DNA of 51,955 bases from Planctomycetota bacterium (GTDB lineage Bacteria; Planctomycetota; UBA1135; UBA2386): NCBI GenBank assembly GCA_947444055.1, contig CANEYR010000021.1:1-51955 (forward strand). The letters are read 5' to 3'. Positions 26,038-36,098 of the stretch are shown here, piece by piece (position 1 is the first letter of the stretch; each line of letters starts with the position of its first letter). The notes beneath the pieces were generated by a model. It had not been told where the DNA came from and made no database searches. It worked only from the letters and a program-made list of their open reading frames with translations. The translations under genes and the position numbers were made by a program.

Positions 26038-26242
26038 GGTGTTGGAGGCGACGCAGGATATCAGGCAAACCCGCGCCAGGAGCGATACGTCCGCGGCCAC
26101 TGCGTTGGGCCGGGAACTTGTGCGCAGGCATGGCGCCGACGCGGGAGAGCAAGCTGCGTGCCGCCATGGCGGCGCCGCCAACGTGTGCGGAATCCGGCCA
26201 GCGCGGACCGTGAGTGTTCGACAAGCGAACGCATGGCCCCGT

Positions 26243-29200
26243 TCACCCGAGCTGCAAACGCTTCAGCTTCTCGTAGAGGGCCGTGCGCGAAATCGCCAAC
26301 GCGCGCGCCGTCTTCGCCTTGTCACCGCCACAGGCCTGCAGCGCGGCGACGATGGCGAGGCGTTCTGCCTCCTTCAGCGTCATGATCGCGCCAGCCACGC
26401 CGCTGGCGCCAACCGCGCCGGCACTCGGATGACTCGCCCCGGGCTCTTGCTTGGGCAACGCCAGATCCACCACTTCCTCGCCTTCGCAGAGCAGCGCCGC
26501 GCGCGCCATCACGTGCTCAAGCTCGCGCACATTGCCGGGCCAGCGATAGTCGCGCATCGCCGCCTTGGCGATCGCCGACAGCCGCAGGGAACGGCCGCGC
26601 TGCGCCGCGTTGCGCTGCACGAAGTGCTCCGCCAGCTGCGCGATGTCAAGGCCGCGTTCGCGTAGCGACGGCACTCGCAGTTCGACCGCCGCGATCCGGA
26701 AGAACAAGTCTTCGCGAAAGGCGCCGCTCTTCACCATCGCGCGCAGGTCCTTGTGCGTCGCCGCCAACAGCCGCAGATCGAGCTGGATCGTCTCACTGCC
26801 GCCCACGCGCCGAATCGACTGCTCCTGCAGCGTGCGCAACAACTTCACTTGCAGCGCGGCTGGCATGTCGCCGACCTCGTCGAGCAACAAGGTGCCGCCG
26901 TTCGCCAATTCGAGCAAACCGGGGCGGTCGCGGTCCGCACCGGTGAACGCACCCTGCACGTGGCCAAACAGCTCCCGCTCCATCAACTCCGACGGCAGCG
27001 CCGAACAGTTCTCGGCAACGAACGGCCCCCGATGGCGGGCACTGCGTTCGTGCAGCGCGCGCGCCACCAGCTCCTTGCCAGTGCCAGTCTCGCCGAGAAT
27101 GAGCACCGGCAAATCCAACGGCGCCAGCTTGTCAATCTGCGCGCGCAGGTCGCGCATCGGCTGGCTGTCGCCGAGCAGCTGCGTCGACTCACGGCGCGTG
27201 GTACGCTTCACGATCGCCAGCTCGCGCCGGCTCTGCGACAACTCACTCTGCAGCGCCTCGTCGCGCAGCATGCGGTCCACGGCGATCGCGGCCTGATCCG
27301 CCAACACTTCGAGCGCTTCCTTATCGCTGTCGGCGAAGGCGCCAGCGCGGCCGGGATGCTCGACGTAAATCGCGCCGATGGTGCCCGACGCACTGCGGAA
27401 CGGCGCACAGACCGCGGAGCGCACCTGCAAGTTCTTGATCGACGGCATGTCTTGCAGATCACGATCTGCGAGGCCGTCGGCGCCTGTGAGCGTGCGCTGC
27501 AACTGCATCGCCCGGTGCGCGAGCGACCGACTGAACGCCTGACCGATGGGGCCCGCGTCGCCACTTTGGAATTCGCGGCGCATGCCATCGTCCCGCGCCA
27601 CCAGCAGGTACCCAATCCGCCCGCCGCTCAACGTCACAGCGGCGTCGAGCAAATGCCGCATGGCCTTGTCGAGATCTGTTTCCTGGGCCAGTTGGCGATT
27701 GACCGCGAGGAAGGTGCGGAACAGTTCGCGGCTCGGACCGCTGGGAGGACGTTCCTGCATCGGCGCCACATTACTGGTGGCTGTGGGCGTGCCGCACAGC
27801 AGTTCTTGCACCCCGACGAACTCGGCGCGCAGTCGATCCGAATCGGGCTCACCCAACTCCGCCAACGTCGCGCGCGCCGCCGCGAGGTCGCCGAGTTCGG
27901 CGTGGGCACGTGCCAGCATCACTTGCGCGATTCGACCGCCGGCCCGATCCCCAAGCCCGAGCAACGTCGACGCCGCTTCAAGCAACCACGGTCGCGCCGC
28001 CGCCGCATCGTGCCGCGCCAACGCCGCAATGCCGAGGCTCGCAGCGACGCGCGCGGCGCCGACCGCATCGCCGACGTGCTGAAACAACGTGCGCGCTTCG
28101 CGCAAGCGTTCGACCGCGAGTTCGTGTTCCCCCAGGTCTTTCGCTACCACACCGAGATTCTGCTGGGCGGTCGCCGCGTGCCGCACATGCCCCATCGCGA
28201 ACAACAACTGCGCCGCCGCTTCGAACTGCACCCTCGCGGCTAACAGGTCCCCACGCCGACGCGCGACATGACCACGCACCGTGTGGGCGCTGGCGCAGGC
28301 GAAGGGATGGTGCTGCGGCGTCAGCATCTCCGCACTTTGCCGCAGCACCCGTTCGGCTTCGTCAAGACGCCCAGCCTGCTCGTGCACCGCCGCGAGCGTG
28401 ACCAGTTCGAGCAGCGACGGTTCGCCGTGCTGCAGACAGCTCAGTGCCGTCGGCAAATCACCGCGCGCCATCGCCAACTGGGCCGCCACTCGCCGACGCC
28501 GCGAGGTCGTCGTCAAGTCGCCGACCGCCGCCAACTCACGACCCGCGGCTTCGAGTTGCCCAGTGTCGAGCAACGCTTGGGCGCGCAGTTCTGGCTGGTC
28601 ACTGCAAAACGGCAGCGCATGCGCCGGTTCGCCACCATCCAACAGGCCTTCGGCCAAGGCGCGCCGCACATCGACTTCTTGCTCTGGCGCGGCATTGGCC
28701 AAGGCGCGCCACATCGCCACGGCCCGCTCGCGACGACCACTGGCGGCGGCGGCCCGCACGTCGGCCGGCGTGGCGGCGTCAAAGCAAACCGCGATGCTCC
28801 CCGACGATCGCAAGCGACCACTGCGCGCAGCCGGCCACGACCACCGCGTTCCCGATGGCACCACGTCCTCGGCATCGACGAGTTCGCGCAATTGATTCGC
28901 CACGGTGTCGACGCTGTCGCCACCGCGTTCCGCCAACCACGCCGCCGCGGCCAGCGCTGGCGCCCCCTGCAGGCCGAACACACTTTGCACGTGAGGCAAC
29001 AGCCGCGCGGCGTCCAGGTGCGGCAGCTGCACGACCGTCGTCGACGGCCCCGCTCGCTCGATGTGCAACGCGTCGGCGGCTTCTCGCAGCGAACGTACGT
29101 TGGCCATGGTCGCGGCCACGTGCAAGGCCAAGGCGCGCCGATCGGCGGCCGCACCACCGCGCAACACCACATGCGCAGGCCCGGGCTCAATGTGCGCCAA

Positions 29201-30019
29201 CTCGGCGGCGAAGACGACCACCGGATCGGGCGCCAACAACGCCAACGAGGGACGCCCGGTGCTGCCGCACAAGAACTCCAACGCCGCCTGCGCATCGGGA
29301 AACCGCCGCGTCGGCCGCCGCGCCACACAACGCGCAATGAACTGGTCGAAGGGCGCTGGAAACGCGGTGGCGGCTACCGCGCCGGCGGCGAAGAAGTCCT
29401 GCGCGGGAAAGTTGGCAACGAAGCGCGCGAGCGGCGGCCCGTTGCCTGGCCACAGCGCTTGCGCGGCCATCGCGCCGACCGCGAACAGGTCCGCCCGATG
29501 GTCTGGCGTCGCGCCGAGCAATCGCTCAGGGGCGACGAAGAACGGCGTGCCACCGCTCGCATGCTCGCCATCGCGCACCGACATGCCAAAATCGAGCAAG
29601 TGCAAGCGGCCGTCGCGAGCTCGCAGCAAGTTCGCAGGCTTCAAGTCGAGGTGCACGACGCCGCGCAAATGCACATACGCGAGCACTTCGAGCAACTGCT
29701 GCAGCAGCGACCGCAGCGCGGCTGGCGCCGCCGGCAACACTCGCAACGCTTCCCCCTCGACATGTTCGCGCACGACGAACGCGCGCCCGTCAGGCAGGCG
29801 ACCGACTTCTTGCACCGCCGGGATCGAAGGATGGCGCAGTGACAGCAACAGCGACGCTTCAGCCGCTTCGATGCCGACCGGCAACACCTTCAGGACGCAA
29901 GTCGCACCACTGCGGCGCTCGGCCACGCACAGCGTCTGCCCTTCGCCACCCACATACTCGGCAACCAATGTGAAGCGATCGCCGAACGCACGCAGCAGCA
30001 ACGCGGCTGCCGCGGTCAT
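26243..30019 (-). CDS. Ser/Thr kinase-TPR-GAF-sigma54 activator-Fis hybrid regulator
   Basis: Protein of 1258 residues; ATG 30019 overlaps the stop of the lipoprotein gene (ATGA). Residues about 13-260 are a Hanks-type kinase with Lys44 in CVLKVLP, catalytic HLDLKPAN (123-130) and DFG at 143-145, so it looks active. Residues about 400-740 are TPR-like helical repeats. A GAF domain follows (about 790-930; CAPFRSASGTIGAIYVEHPG). The sigma54 AAA domain (about 945-1180) has GETGTGKE near residue 973 and the GAFTGA motif near 1023, needed for contact with RNA polymerase. The C-terminus is a Fis-type helix-turn-helix (AKTARALAISRTALYEKLKRL). It should activate sigma54 promoters in response to kinase or GAF signals. 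Confidence 0.9.
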   Translation of the reverse strand: MTAAAALLLRAFGDRFTLVAEYVGGEGQTLCVAERRSGATCVLKVLPVGIEAAEASLLLSLRHPSIPAVQEVGRLPDGRAFVVREHVEGEALRVLPAAPAALRSLLQQLLEVLAYVHLRGVVHLDLKPANLLRARDGRLHLLDFGMSVRDGEHASGGTPFFVAPERLLGATPDHRADLFAVGAMAAQALWPGNGPPLARFVANFPAQDFFAAGAVAATAFPAPFDQFIARCVARRPTRRFPDAQAALEFLCGSTGRPSLALLAPDPVVVFAAELAHIEPGPAHVVLRGGAAADRRALALHVAATMANVRSLREAADALHIERAGPSTTVVQLPHLDAARLLPHVQSVFGLQGAPALAAAAWLAERGGDSVDTVANQLRELVDAEDVVPSGTRWSWPAARSGRLRSSGSIAVCFDAATPADVRAAAASGRRERAVAMWRALANAAPEQEVDVRRALAEGLLDGGEPAHALPFCSDQPELRAQALLDTGQLEAAGRELAAVGDLTTTSRRRRVAAQLAMARGDLPTALSCLQHGEPSLLELVTLAAVHEQAGRLDEAERVLRQSAEMLTPQHHPFACASAHTVRGHVARRRGDLLAARVQFEAAAQLLFAMGHVRHAATAQQNLGVVAKDLGEHELAVERLREARTLFQHVGDAVGAARVAASLGIAALARHDAAAARPWLLEAASTLLGLGDRAGGRIAQVMLARAHAELGDLAAARATLAELGEPDSDRLRAEFVGVQELLCGTPTATSNVAPMQERPPSGPSRELFRTFLAVNRQLAQETDLDKAMRHLLDAAVTLSGGRIGYLLVARDDGMRREFQSGDAGPIGQAFSRSLAHRAMQLQRTLTGADGLADRDLQDMPSIKNLQVRSAVCAPFRSASGTIGAIYVEHPGRAGAFADSDKEALEVLADQAAIAVDRMLRDEALQSELSQSRRELAIVKRTTRRESTQLLGDSQPMRDLRAQIDKLAPLDLPVLILGETGTGKELVARALHERSARHRGPFVAENCSALPSELMERELFGHVQGAFTGADRDRPGLLELANGGTLLLDEVGDMPAALQVKLLRTLQEQSIRRVGGSETIQLDLRLLAATHKDLRAMVKSGAFREDLFFRIAAVELRVPSLRERGLDIAQLAEHFVQRNAAQRGRSLRLSAIAKAAMRDYRWPGNVRELEHVMARAALLCEGEEVVDLALPKQEPGASHPSAGAVGASGVAGAIMTLKEAERLAIVAALQACGGDKAKTARALAISRTALYEKLKRLQLG

Positions 30020-31404
30020 TCGTGCCGCACGCGCACCCACGTCGCCGCCGTCGTCGCCGGGCCGGTGACGGTGCCGCGCCACCAAATGCGATCCTGCCCC
30101 GCGACCACTTGCTCCAGCGTGATGGCAGTGCGGCCGGGGCCATTGCGCTCGCGGCGTTGCATCGGGGTGTCGATGCCCACCCGCACCCGCGCGAACGGCA
30201 CCGACTCGCCGTTGATGACAATCGGCTCACCACGCGGCTGCACCACGATCGTACGCGTCGCCAAGTCGACGGCCTGCACTTGGCCTTGCCACTCCGGACG
30301 CAAGGGCTCGCCGTCCCGACGCGGCACTTCGATCTCGCTGGCCACGATCTCGGTCAAGCCGCCGGGCACCTCGGTCCGCGAACGCACTTTCACCTTCGCC
30401 AAATCGCCAACCAGCAAGTGCTCGAACGCCAAGAACTCGCGCGTATTGGGGCGGTGAATGAGCGCATCGCTCGCCATCACCAGCACGTCGATTGGCGGAT
30501 CGAGCCGGCGACGGTCGCCGCGGCGCGTTTCCGCCAGCACGCGCAAGACGAAACTCGTACTCGCGGGGCGCAGCTCAACGATGCGACCGAGCAAGCGCGG
30601 ACCATCGTTGCGGCGGCTGACCCGCGCATGCTCCGCGACACAGCGGCCATCGCGCCGCACTTCGCCGATCACGCGCAGATCATCCTCCCGATCGAGATCC
30701 CGCAAGAACTGCGCACGCGTCAGGCCCTGGGGACCGTCGACATCGGCGAACGTGCAGGTCGGCGCGAACTCGACATACAGCACACCATCGCCCGCCGTCG
30801 GCAACGTCGTGATCACTTCGTCGCCATCGACCAGCAACGGCCGCAGCCCATCCACTTCATGCGTGCTGCCATCGATGCGCCCGCTCAGTTGGGGAGACCA
30901 CACCAAACCCGTGCCGGTCGTCAGCACGGTGTTGGCGAAGTTGTGTCCGACGGCGAGCCACGTGTTGCTCGTCGCGTCGTGCTGCAAGCGATCGGCAATC
31001 GGGATCTCAAGATCGGCGTTGCTCGTCAGCGGCAAGCGGGAGCCGTCCGCGAACAGCACCGTGCCACTGCCTGGCACCAGCATCAGGTGCAAGCTGTCGT
31101 ATTCGCCGGTCGGCACGCTCTTCAGTTGCAGCCCAGACAGTTCTCCACTCGGATCGGTGAAGGTGACGACACTCGGGATCGCGAGCACGTTGCCGGTGGT
31201 GGTGCCGTCGAGCCGTTTGAACACCGCTGCACCCACCTGAAACTGCACGATGCCATCGCGACCAGTCGCGGTGTCGACGACGACATACACCGAACCGGTC
31301 GTCTGGGTGAGGCTGGCCACGCTGCCATCGCCAGACCGACTGCAAGCGGCGAAGGCCGCGCTCAGGCAGAGACTCAGCAGAATCATGGCGCGCTGTTTCA
31401 TCAT
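30016..31404 (-). CDS. Lipoprotein with DUF4382/DUF5666-like domains
   Basis: Protein of 462 residues starting at ATG 31404, with a second ATG immediately after. The signal ends in a lipobox (LSAAFAAC), so it is lipid-anchored. The N-terminal part (GSVYVVVDTATGRDGI, GLQLKSVPTGEYDSLHLMLVPG, FADGSRLPLTSN) matches the DUF4382 type. The second half contains DUF5666-like beta barrels (LLGRIVELRPASTSFVLRV, GQVQAVDLATRTIVVQPRG). It shares an ATGA overlap with the kinase-sigma54 regulator gene. This suggests an envelope component co-produced with the regulator, possibly its signal source; that link is inferred. Confidence 0.75.
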   Translation of the reverse strand: MMKQRAMILLSLCLSAAFAACSRSGDGSVASLTQTTGSVYVVVDTATGRDGIVQFQVGAAVFKRLDGTTTGNVLAIPSVVTFTDPSGELSGLQLKSVPTGEYDSLHLMLVPGSGTVLFADGSRLPLTSNADLEIPIADRLQHDATSNTWLAVGHNFANTVLTTGTGLVWSPQLSGRIDGSTHEVDGLRPLLVDGDEVITTLPTAGDGVLYVEFAPTCTFADVDGPQGLTRAQFLRDLDREDDLRVIGEVRRDGRCVAEHARVSRRNDGPRLLGRIVELRPASTSFVLRVLAETRRGDRRRLDPPIDVLVMASDALIHRPNTREFLAFEHLLVGDLAKVKVRSRTEVPGGLTEIVASEIEVPRRDGEPLRPEWQGQVQAVDLATRTIVVQPRGEPIVINGESVPFARVRVGIDTPMQRRERNGPGRTAITLEQVVAGQDRIWWRGTVTGPATTAATWVRVRHE

Positions 31405-31657
31405 GAGGGCACCGGCAGGCAACTACGCAAGAGGCCGCAAGGATGGCCGGGTGCTTGCTGCCCCGCAAGGCGAGGCTGCGCCCGCACACTCGCCAAGCGG
31501 TGCACAGTTGGCCGTTTCCACGGTCATCGCCACACTCGGTTCATCGCGCGCGGTTCCGCGCCAAGGCTCTCCATCTGGCCGAGTCCCACGACGCGCGCGC
31601 CAAGTGGGATGAACGGCAGCAGCGGCAGTGATCCTCGGCGCCACCGTCCACCCTAGT
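31405..31657. other. Intergenic region, nothing recognised
   Basis: These 253 bp separate the lipoprotein gene from the stop of the next upstream secreted-protein gene, both on the minus strand. I see no convincing small gene, repeat or hairpin. It should contain the promoter of the lipoprotein-regulator operon, but no clear consensus is visible. Confidence 0.3.
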
Positions 31658-33838
31658 CTAGAGACCGACAGTCACCTGAATGATCGTCGTCGTGGACAGG
31701 AACGGGAACAGGGGGCATGGCCCCGACACACCGAACGCCGGCAGCCACTGCGCCTGCAGCGTCGCGCCGAGCAGCGATTGGCTGCCAGGGATCGGCACCG
31801 TGCGGAAGGCGCTGCCTGCCGTCGGCGTGATCGTCTCCAGCACCAGTGGCGGCAGCAGCGAGCACGGCCCGCAGGGGATCGGCGTCGAGTTCGACGCCAG
31901 GCTTAAGAGCACTACCGGCGCGCTGGGATCCGCGTTCGTCATCGTGAACGCGAAGTTCGTGTTGCCGAGCGCACACGGCCCGTTGACGCCCGTGAGCCCA
32001 CCGATGCCGCACGCCGGCGCGAGCATCGTCACCGGCCCGCCGGGGCCCATCACTTCGAGGAACTGCAGCGCCACGTCGCGGTCGAGCGGCAACGTGCTCT
32101 GGCCTTCCTCGAATACCGCCAGCACTGAGTCGTCGCCGGCAGTGACCGCGCCGCGCGCCGCCAGCCGCGGTGCGCCCTGGCGGTCGTAGCTGCCCGCGCG
32201 CGCCGGGCCGACCAGGTCGAGCTGCGGGCCGATCGGCGCGCCGCCAGCCGCCAGTACCAACGCTTTTGCCTGCGTGTCGAACAGCGAGTTCTCGACCAGC
32301 CAGCTCATCAGGAACGAGCCCCCCGCGCGCACCAGATCGCCGTTGCGGAACACGTCCGTCGCGGCCGTGGCAATGGTGGTGGGGCTGCCGGTCAGCGAAA
32401 CCGCGCCGATGCCGGCGGACACGACACACGTCTGGACCTCCAGCGCGCTGCTGGTCTCCCACGACAACAGGAAGTCGACGCCATCGCCATCGACCGCCGG
32501 CCGCCGGTGTTGGCCTCCGCCGGTCGTCAGCGAGACATTGCCCAGCAAGGGCGCCGATTGCACACCGAGGCACACCGCGCGCAGGTTGAAGGAATCAAAG
32601 ACGTCGCCATTCCACACCACGAGGTGGCGCGGGGTCGGGCCGAGTCCGCCGGTGCGACTGATCGCAACACGGGCACCGGCGATGGTGCTGCTCACCAGCC
32701 CATGCAGCGTTCCGATGAGACTGATCGCTGAGGCGCTGGTCAGCGTCACGGTCTGGCTCTTGATCGCTCCGTTCGGCACGACCCAAACGACCGGCATGTC
32801 GGCGCTGATGCCGTGGGCGTTGCTCACCACCACCTGGCCGGCGGTGTTGGCGATGGTCATCTGCGCACTCGTTGCGCTGCCATTGGCGGGAACGCTGCGC
32901 GCGAGCAGAGTCGGCGAGGTGCCGAAAGGGCCCACCGTGCGCTGCCACACCACAAGGAAAGCGCTGCGCAGCGGACAGAACGCGACGCGCCCCGAATGCA
33001 CGTCGCCGCCGACGGTGCCGTCAACCAGGAACGGCGTGCTTGCCGCAGGATTGCTGTCGATCAGCTGGCCGACCAGGTTGCTCTCGCCGAACGCGACGAC
33101 GCGGCGCCACACCACGAGGTGACGTGCTGGCGAGCTGGAGAAGCACGCGTCGGGTTCGCCGTCGTCGGCGCTGGTGTTGGCGAGCGCCGCGGTGCCGAGC
33201 AGCGGATCGAAGGTCAACGGGTACGCCGCGGCCTCGACGAACGCCGCGGGCAACGTGAGTGCGAGCACAGAGCCGTCCAGCCGCACTGTGCCGGGAGTCG
33301 TGCGGCCTGCCGCGTCGACGCCAGTCAGCGCGCCGTAGCGCACGCCGCGTTCGTCGTCGACAAAGTCGACACCGCCGTGGGCGGCCGCGCGGCCCGCAAC
33401 GACGCTGTTCACAGCGAGCCGGATCACCAAGTCGCCGGTGCCCGTGGGCCGTTCCGTGAAGGTGAACGTCTGTTCGACGCCGTCAGCGCGCAGCGTGTAG
33501 CGCTCGCGTAGAGCACCTCTTGCGTACTCGATCGCCAGCGGCGTGTGGGTGCGCACCGGTGCTGCGAGCAGCACCGTCGCGTCGCCGCGGCGGCAGTCGA
33601 GCAGCCGCAGCGACACCGGCAGGCTGCGCGGCGCGCGTTCGCCGAGCATCGGCACGTAGGTGATCGCGTTGGCGTGAGCGCGCAGCGTGTAGAGCGGGCC
33701 GATGCCGACCGCGTCGTCGCCGTCGAAACTGGTCCCCATCGCGGCAGCGGCGTGCCGAGCGGCGGGCAACTGCGGGTTCTGCGCCAACGCGGGCGACAGG
33801 ATCCCAATCGACAGGAGTACTGGGCGGAGAAGGTGCAT
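31658..33838 (-). CDS. Large secreted protein, paralogue of its upstream neighbour
   Basis: Protein of 726 residues; ATG 33838 gives signal peptide MHLLRPVLLSIGILSPALAQ. The N-terminal 220 residues align with the same part of the neighbouring protein (LRADGVEQTFTFTERPTGTGDLVIRLAV here, LRPDGMKQSFVFDRLPAGSGDLIVRTAI there). The middle looks like a propeller or SBBP-like repeat region (RHLVVWRRVVAFGES, FLVVWQRTVGPFG, FLLSWETSSA). The C-terminus has the shared module with LGNTNFAFTMT, an IPCGPC cysteine pair and IPGSQSLLGATLQAQWLP. There is no catalytic motif. The gene is 14 bp from its paralogue, pointing to tandem duplication and a common surface role. Confidence 0.72.
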   Translation of the reverse strand: MHLLRPVLLSIGILSPALAQNPQLPAARHAAAAMGTSFDGDDAVGIGPLYTLRAHANAITYVPMLGERAPRSLPVSLRLLDCRRGDATVLLAAPVRTHTPLAIEYARGALRERYTLRADGVEQTFTFTERPTGTGDLVIRLAVNSVVAGRAAAHGGVDFVDDERGVRYGALTGVDAAGRTTPGTVRLDGSVLALTLPAAFVEAAAYPLTFDPLLGTAALANTSADDGEPDACFSSSPARHLVVWRRVVAFGESNLVGQLIDSNPAASTPFLVDGTVGGDVHSGRVAFCPLRSAFLVVWQRTVGPFGTSPTLLARSVPANGSATSAQMTIANTAGQVVVSNAHGISADMPVVWVVPNGAIKSQTVTLTSASAISLIGTLHGLVSSTIAGARVAISRTGGLGPTPRHLVVWNGDVFDSFNLRAVCLGVQSAPLLGNVSLTTGGGQHRRPAVDGDGVDFLLSWETSSALEVQTCVVSAGIGAVSLTGSPTTIATAATDVFRNGDLVRAGGSFLMSWLVENSLFDTQAKALVLAAGGAPIGPQLDLVGPARAGSYDRQGAPRLAARGAVTAGDDSVLAVFEEGQSTLPLDRDVALQFLEVMGPGGPVTMLAPACGIGGLTGVNGPCALGNTNFAFTMTNADPSAPVVLLSLASNSTPIPCGPCSLLPPLVLETITPTAGSAFRTVPIPGSQSLLGATLQAQWLPAFGVSGPCPLFPFLSTTTIIQVTVGL

Positions 33839-33852
33839 GGTCGAGGTCCGGT

Positions 33853-35988
33853 TCACTGGAGGGTGATTTGCATGGCGCTGGAGAGGTCGAAGGCTGAGAA
33901 GCACGTGGTGCCTGGCTTCGCGAACTGCACGAAGAAGCGGAGGCCGCTCAGGGCCGCGCTTCCCGGGATGTTGAACGCCATGCGCACGTCGCCGGCGGCG
34001 CTGGTGTTGCCGAGCGACAGCACGAAGCCAGACAAGAAGTCCGGCACGATGGTGTTGATGCCACAGGCCGCGTCAATGCGACTGGTTGCGAACAGTGCGA
34101 ATGCCGCGGTGGATGGCGAGCCGCCGTGCAGTTCGACGCCAAAGTTGGTGTGACCGACGCGTGCGCAGCCGCTGACAAACTGCTCGCCGAACGGTCCGTC
34201 GGCGACCAAGGAGATCGTGCCGCCGTCCGCCCCGTAGCGCTGCATCGACAGGTTGCCCTGGGTGCCGCTGATCGGCATCCAAGCGATTGCGCCTTCGTCA
34301 CTGGTGTTCTGGCCGAAGGTCGAAGTGATCGCGACGGCGGTGTCGTTGCCGCCCAAGTTGACGGCGAAGGTGCCTTGGCAGTCGGCGCAGGTCAGCGGGT
34401 CGACGGAAATGAGCAACACGTCGTTCGCGGTGCCGCGCACGACGGTGAGCGCGAACGCCGCGGAGTCGCGAAACCACGCTACATCGATGTCGTTGGTCGT
34501 GGTGTTGATTGCGGTCAGCGCACGCGGGCTCGACAGCACCGCCGTGGCGAAGTTCTGGTGCAGGGCGACACATGCAGCACCACCGCCGGTCAGCGTCGAG
34601 TCCGTGCGATAACCGATCACCCAGGAAGTGCCGTCCCCGGCGACCGCGGGACCGAACGCGTCCGAGAGGGCGCCGCCGGCGACGGTGAAGTTGGGACCAA
34701 ACGTGGTCGTCAACGAGGCGAGGAACACCCCGCGCACGCTGTCAGTGCCGAACGTCGAGCTGTTGCTGACCCAGCTGAGCAGCAAGCGGTCGACCGGACA
34801 GCTGCGCGGCAGAGCGGGAGTCCTGATCGACGAGAAGATGGAGGGGTCGGTGACGAAGGTCTGGATCGCCTGCGGCGTCGGCGGGTTGACGTTCATGTTG
34901 ACCTCACAGCCCTTGATCGCGTCCGCGGTGCCGTCCAGCCACGCCACCAGCACGCGGCCATTGCCGGCCAGCAGGCCACCGGCCGCAGTTGGCTGCGACT
35001 CATTGTTGGCCGAATTGGCGATCGAAACTGCACTGCCGGCCCCGTTCGCGATCAGCAGGCGGCCTTGGATGTCGCCGCTGTGGTTCCATACCGCGAGGTA
35101 GTTGGCGGTGGCGTCTGACGCCACGACGCGCGGCGAGTCCCCCGCGACGTTGACGAAGTTCTCGATGCCGAGCGTCGCCCCCACCACCCCCGCGTCGCTG
35201 ACATAGGTCACATACACGTCGGTGTTGGTGGCCGAGACGAACCGTCGGTAAACGAGCGCGTAGGTTGTGCCGACATGCGCGATGTCGACCTGGCGATCAT
35301 CGGTGGCGGCGGCGCTGACGACGATCTCGGCAGCGATCAGCGGATCGAGCACCAGCGGCAGCACGGCCGTGTCGACGAACGCGGCCGGCAGCACGAACTC
35401 AAGCATCGACCCGTTGGTACGCAGCGTGCCCGTCGCCGTGTGGCCGTCAGCGTCGATGCCGAGCACTTGGCCGATCTGCAGGCCACCCGCGCCGGGGAAC
35501 GTGAACGCGATCGCGCCGTCGCTGGCGGCCCGTTCGGGCTGCAATTCCGTCGTGATAGCGGTGCGCACGATCAAGTCGCCGCTGCCCGCCGGCAGGCGAT
35601 CGAACACGAAGCTCTGCTTCATGCCATCGGGGCGGAGGTCGAGCTGTTCGCGCAGCTCGGCGCGCACGTAATCGACACGCAGTTCGCGGCGTTCGCGGGT
35701 GGCGGCGCCGACGGGCGTAAGTTCGCCGCGGCCGACGTGCGTGACTTGCATCGAGAGCGGCAGGTCGTGCGGCGCCGCCTTGCCGAGAATCGGCTTCCAC
35801 TCGAAGCGGTCGGCGAGGAAGCGAACCTGGTAGTCGACGCCAACGCCAAACAGGCTGCCGTCGTCTTCAGCCTGCAGGCCGCAGCCGGATGGCACCGCGA
35901 TCGGGAGAGCAAGCGGGCGAGGTGCCTGCGCGACCAGCGCGGCGCTGGCGAGCAGGAGGGAGAGGGTGATCCGGTCGTGGGTGTGCAT
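33853..35988 (-). CDS. Large secreted protein with shared C-terminal module
   Basis: Protein of 711 residues from ATG 35988 with signal peptide MHTHDRITLSLLLASAALVAQ; a few codons upstream are open but carry no leader. The N-terminal domain (about 30-230) matches its downstream paralogue. Repeated strands such as TYALVYRRFVSATNTDVYVTYV, ANYLAVWNHSGDIQGRLL and RLLLSWVSNSSTFGTDSVRGVF suggest beta-propeller blades. The end carries VGHTNFGVELHGGSP, a Cys-containing IDAACG and IPGSAALSGLRFFVQF, then DLSSAMQITLQ. This C-terminal layout is the type repeated in many planctomycete exported proteins and may mark surface display or sorting. Its function is unknown. Confidence 0.72.
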   Translation of the reverse strand: MHTHDRITLSLLLASAALVAQAPRPLALPIAVPSGCGLQAEDDGSLFGVGVDYQVRFLADRFEWKPILGKAAPHDLPLSMQVTHVGRGELTPVGAATRERRELRVDYVRAELREQLDLRPDGMKQSFVFDRLPAGSGDLIVRTAITTELQPERAASDGAIAFTFPGAGGLQIGQVLGIDADGHTATGTLRTNGSMLEFVLPAAFVDTAVLPLVLDPLIAAEIVVSAAATDDRQVDIAHVGTTYALVYRRFVSATNTDVYVTYVSDAGVVGATLGIENFVNVAGDSPRVVASDATANYLAVWNHSGDIQGRLLIANGAGSAVSIANSANNESQPTAAGGLLAGNGRVLVAWLDGTADAIKGCEVNMNVNPPTPQAIQTFVTDPSIFSSIRTPALPRSCPVDRLLLSWVSNSSTFGTDSVRGVFLASLTTTFGPNFTVAGGALSDAFGPAVAGDGTSWVIGYRTDSTLTGGGAACVALHQNFATAVLSSPRALTAINTTTNDIDVAWFRDSAAFALTVVRGTANDVLLISVDPLTCADCQGTFAVNLGGNDTAVAITSTFGQNTSDEGAIAWMPISGTQGNLSMQRYGADGGTISLVADGPFGEQFVSGCARVGHTNFGVELHGGSPSTAAFALFATSRIDAACGINTIVPDFLSGFVLSLGNTSAAGDVRMAFNIPGSAALSGLRFFVQFAKPGTTCFSAFDLSSAMQITLQ

Positions 35989-36098
35989 GCGGGACTCAGG
36001 TCCCACAAAGAGCCGCGTCTGGCTCCGGCCTTACGCGGACCTGCCCAGTTTGCGCGACCGCCAGTCTTAACCCGATCCGCCACGGCAGAGGGCAAGTG

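Noticed and set aside
28268..29842. Open frame of 524 codons antisense to the kinase-sigma54 regulator gene
   Set aside because: It is fully covered by well-defined kinase and TPR domains on the other strand, and its peptide is Arg/Gln-rich.
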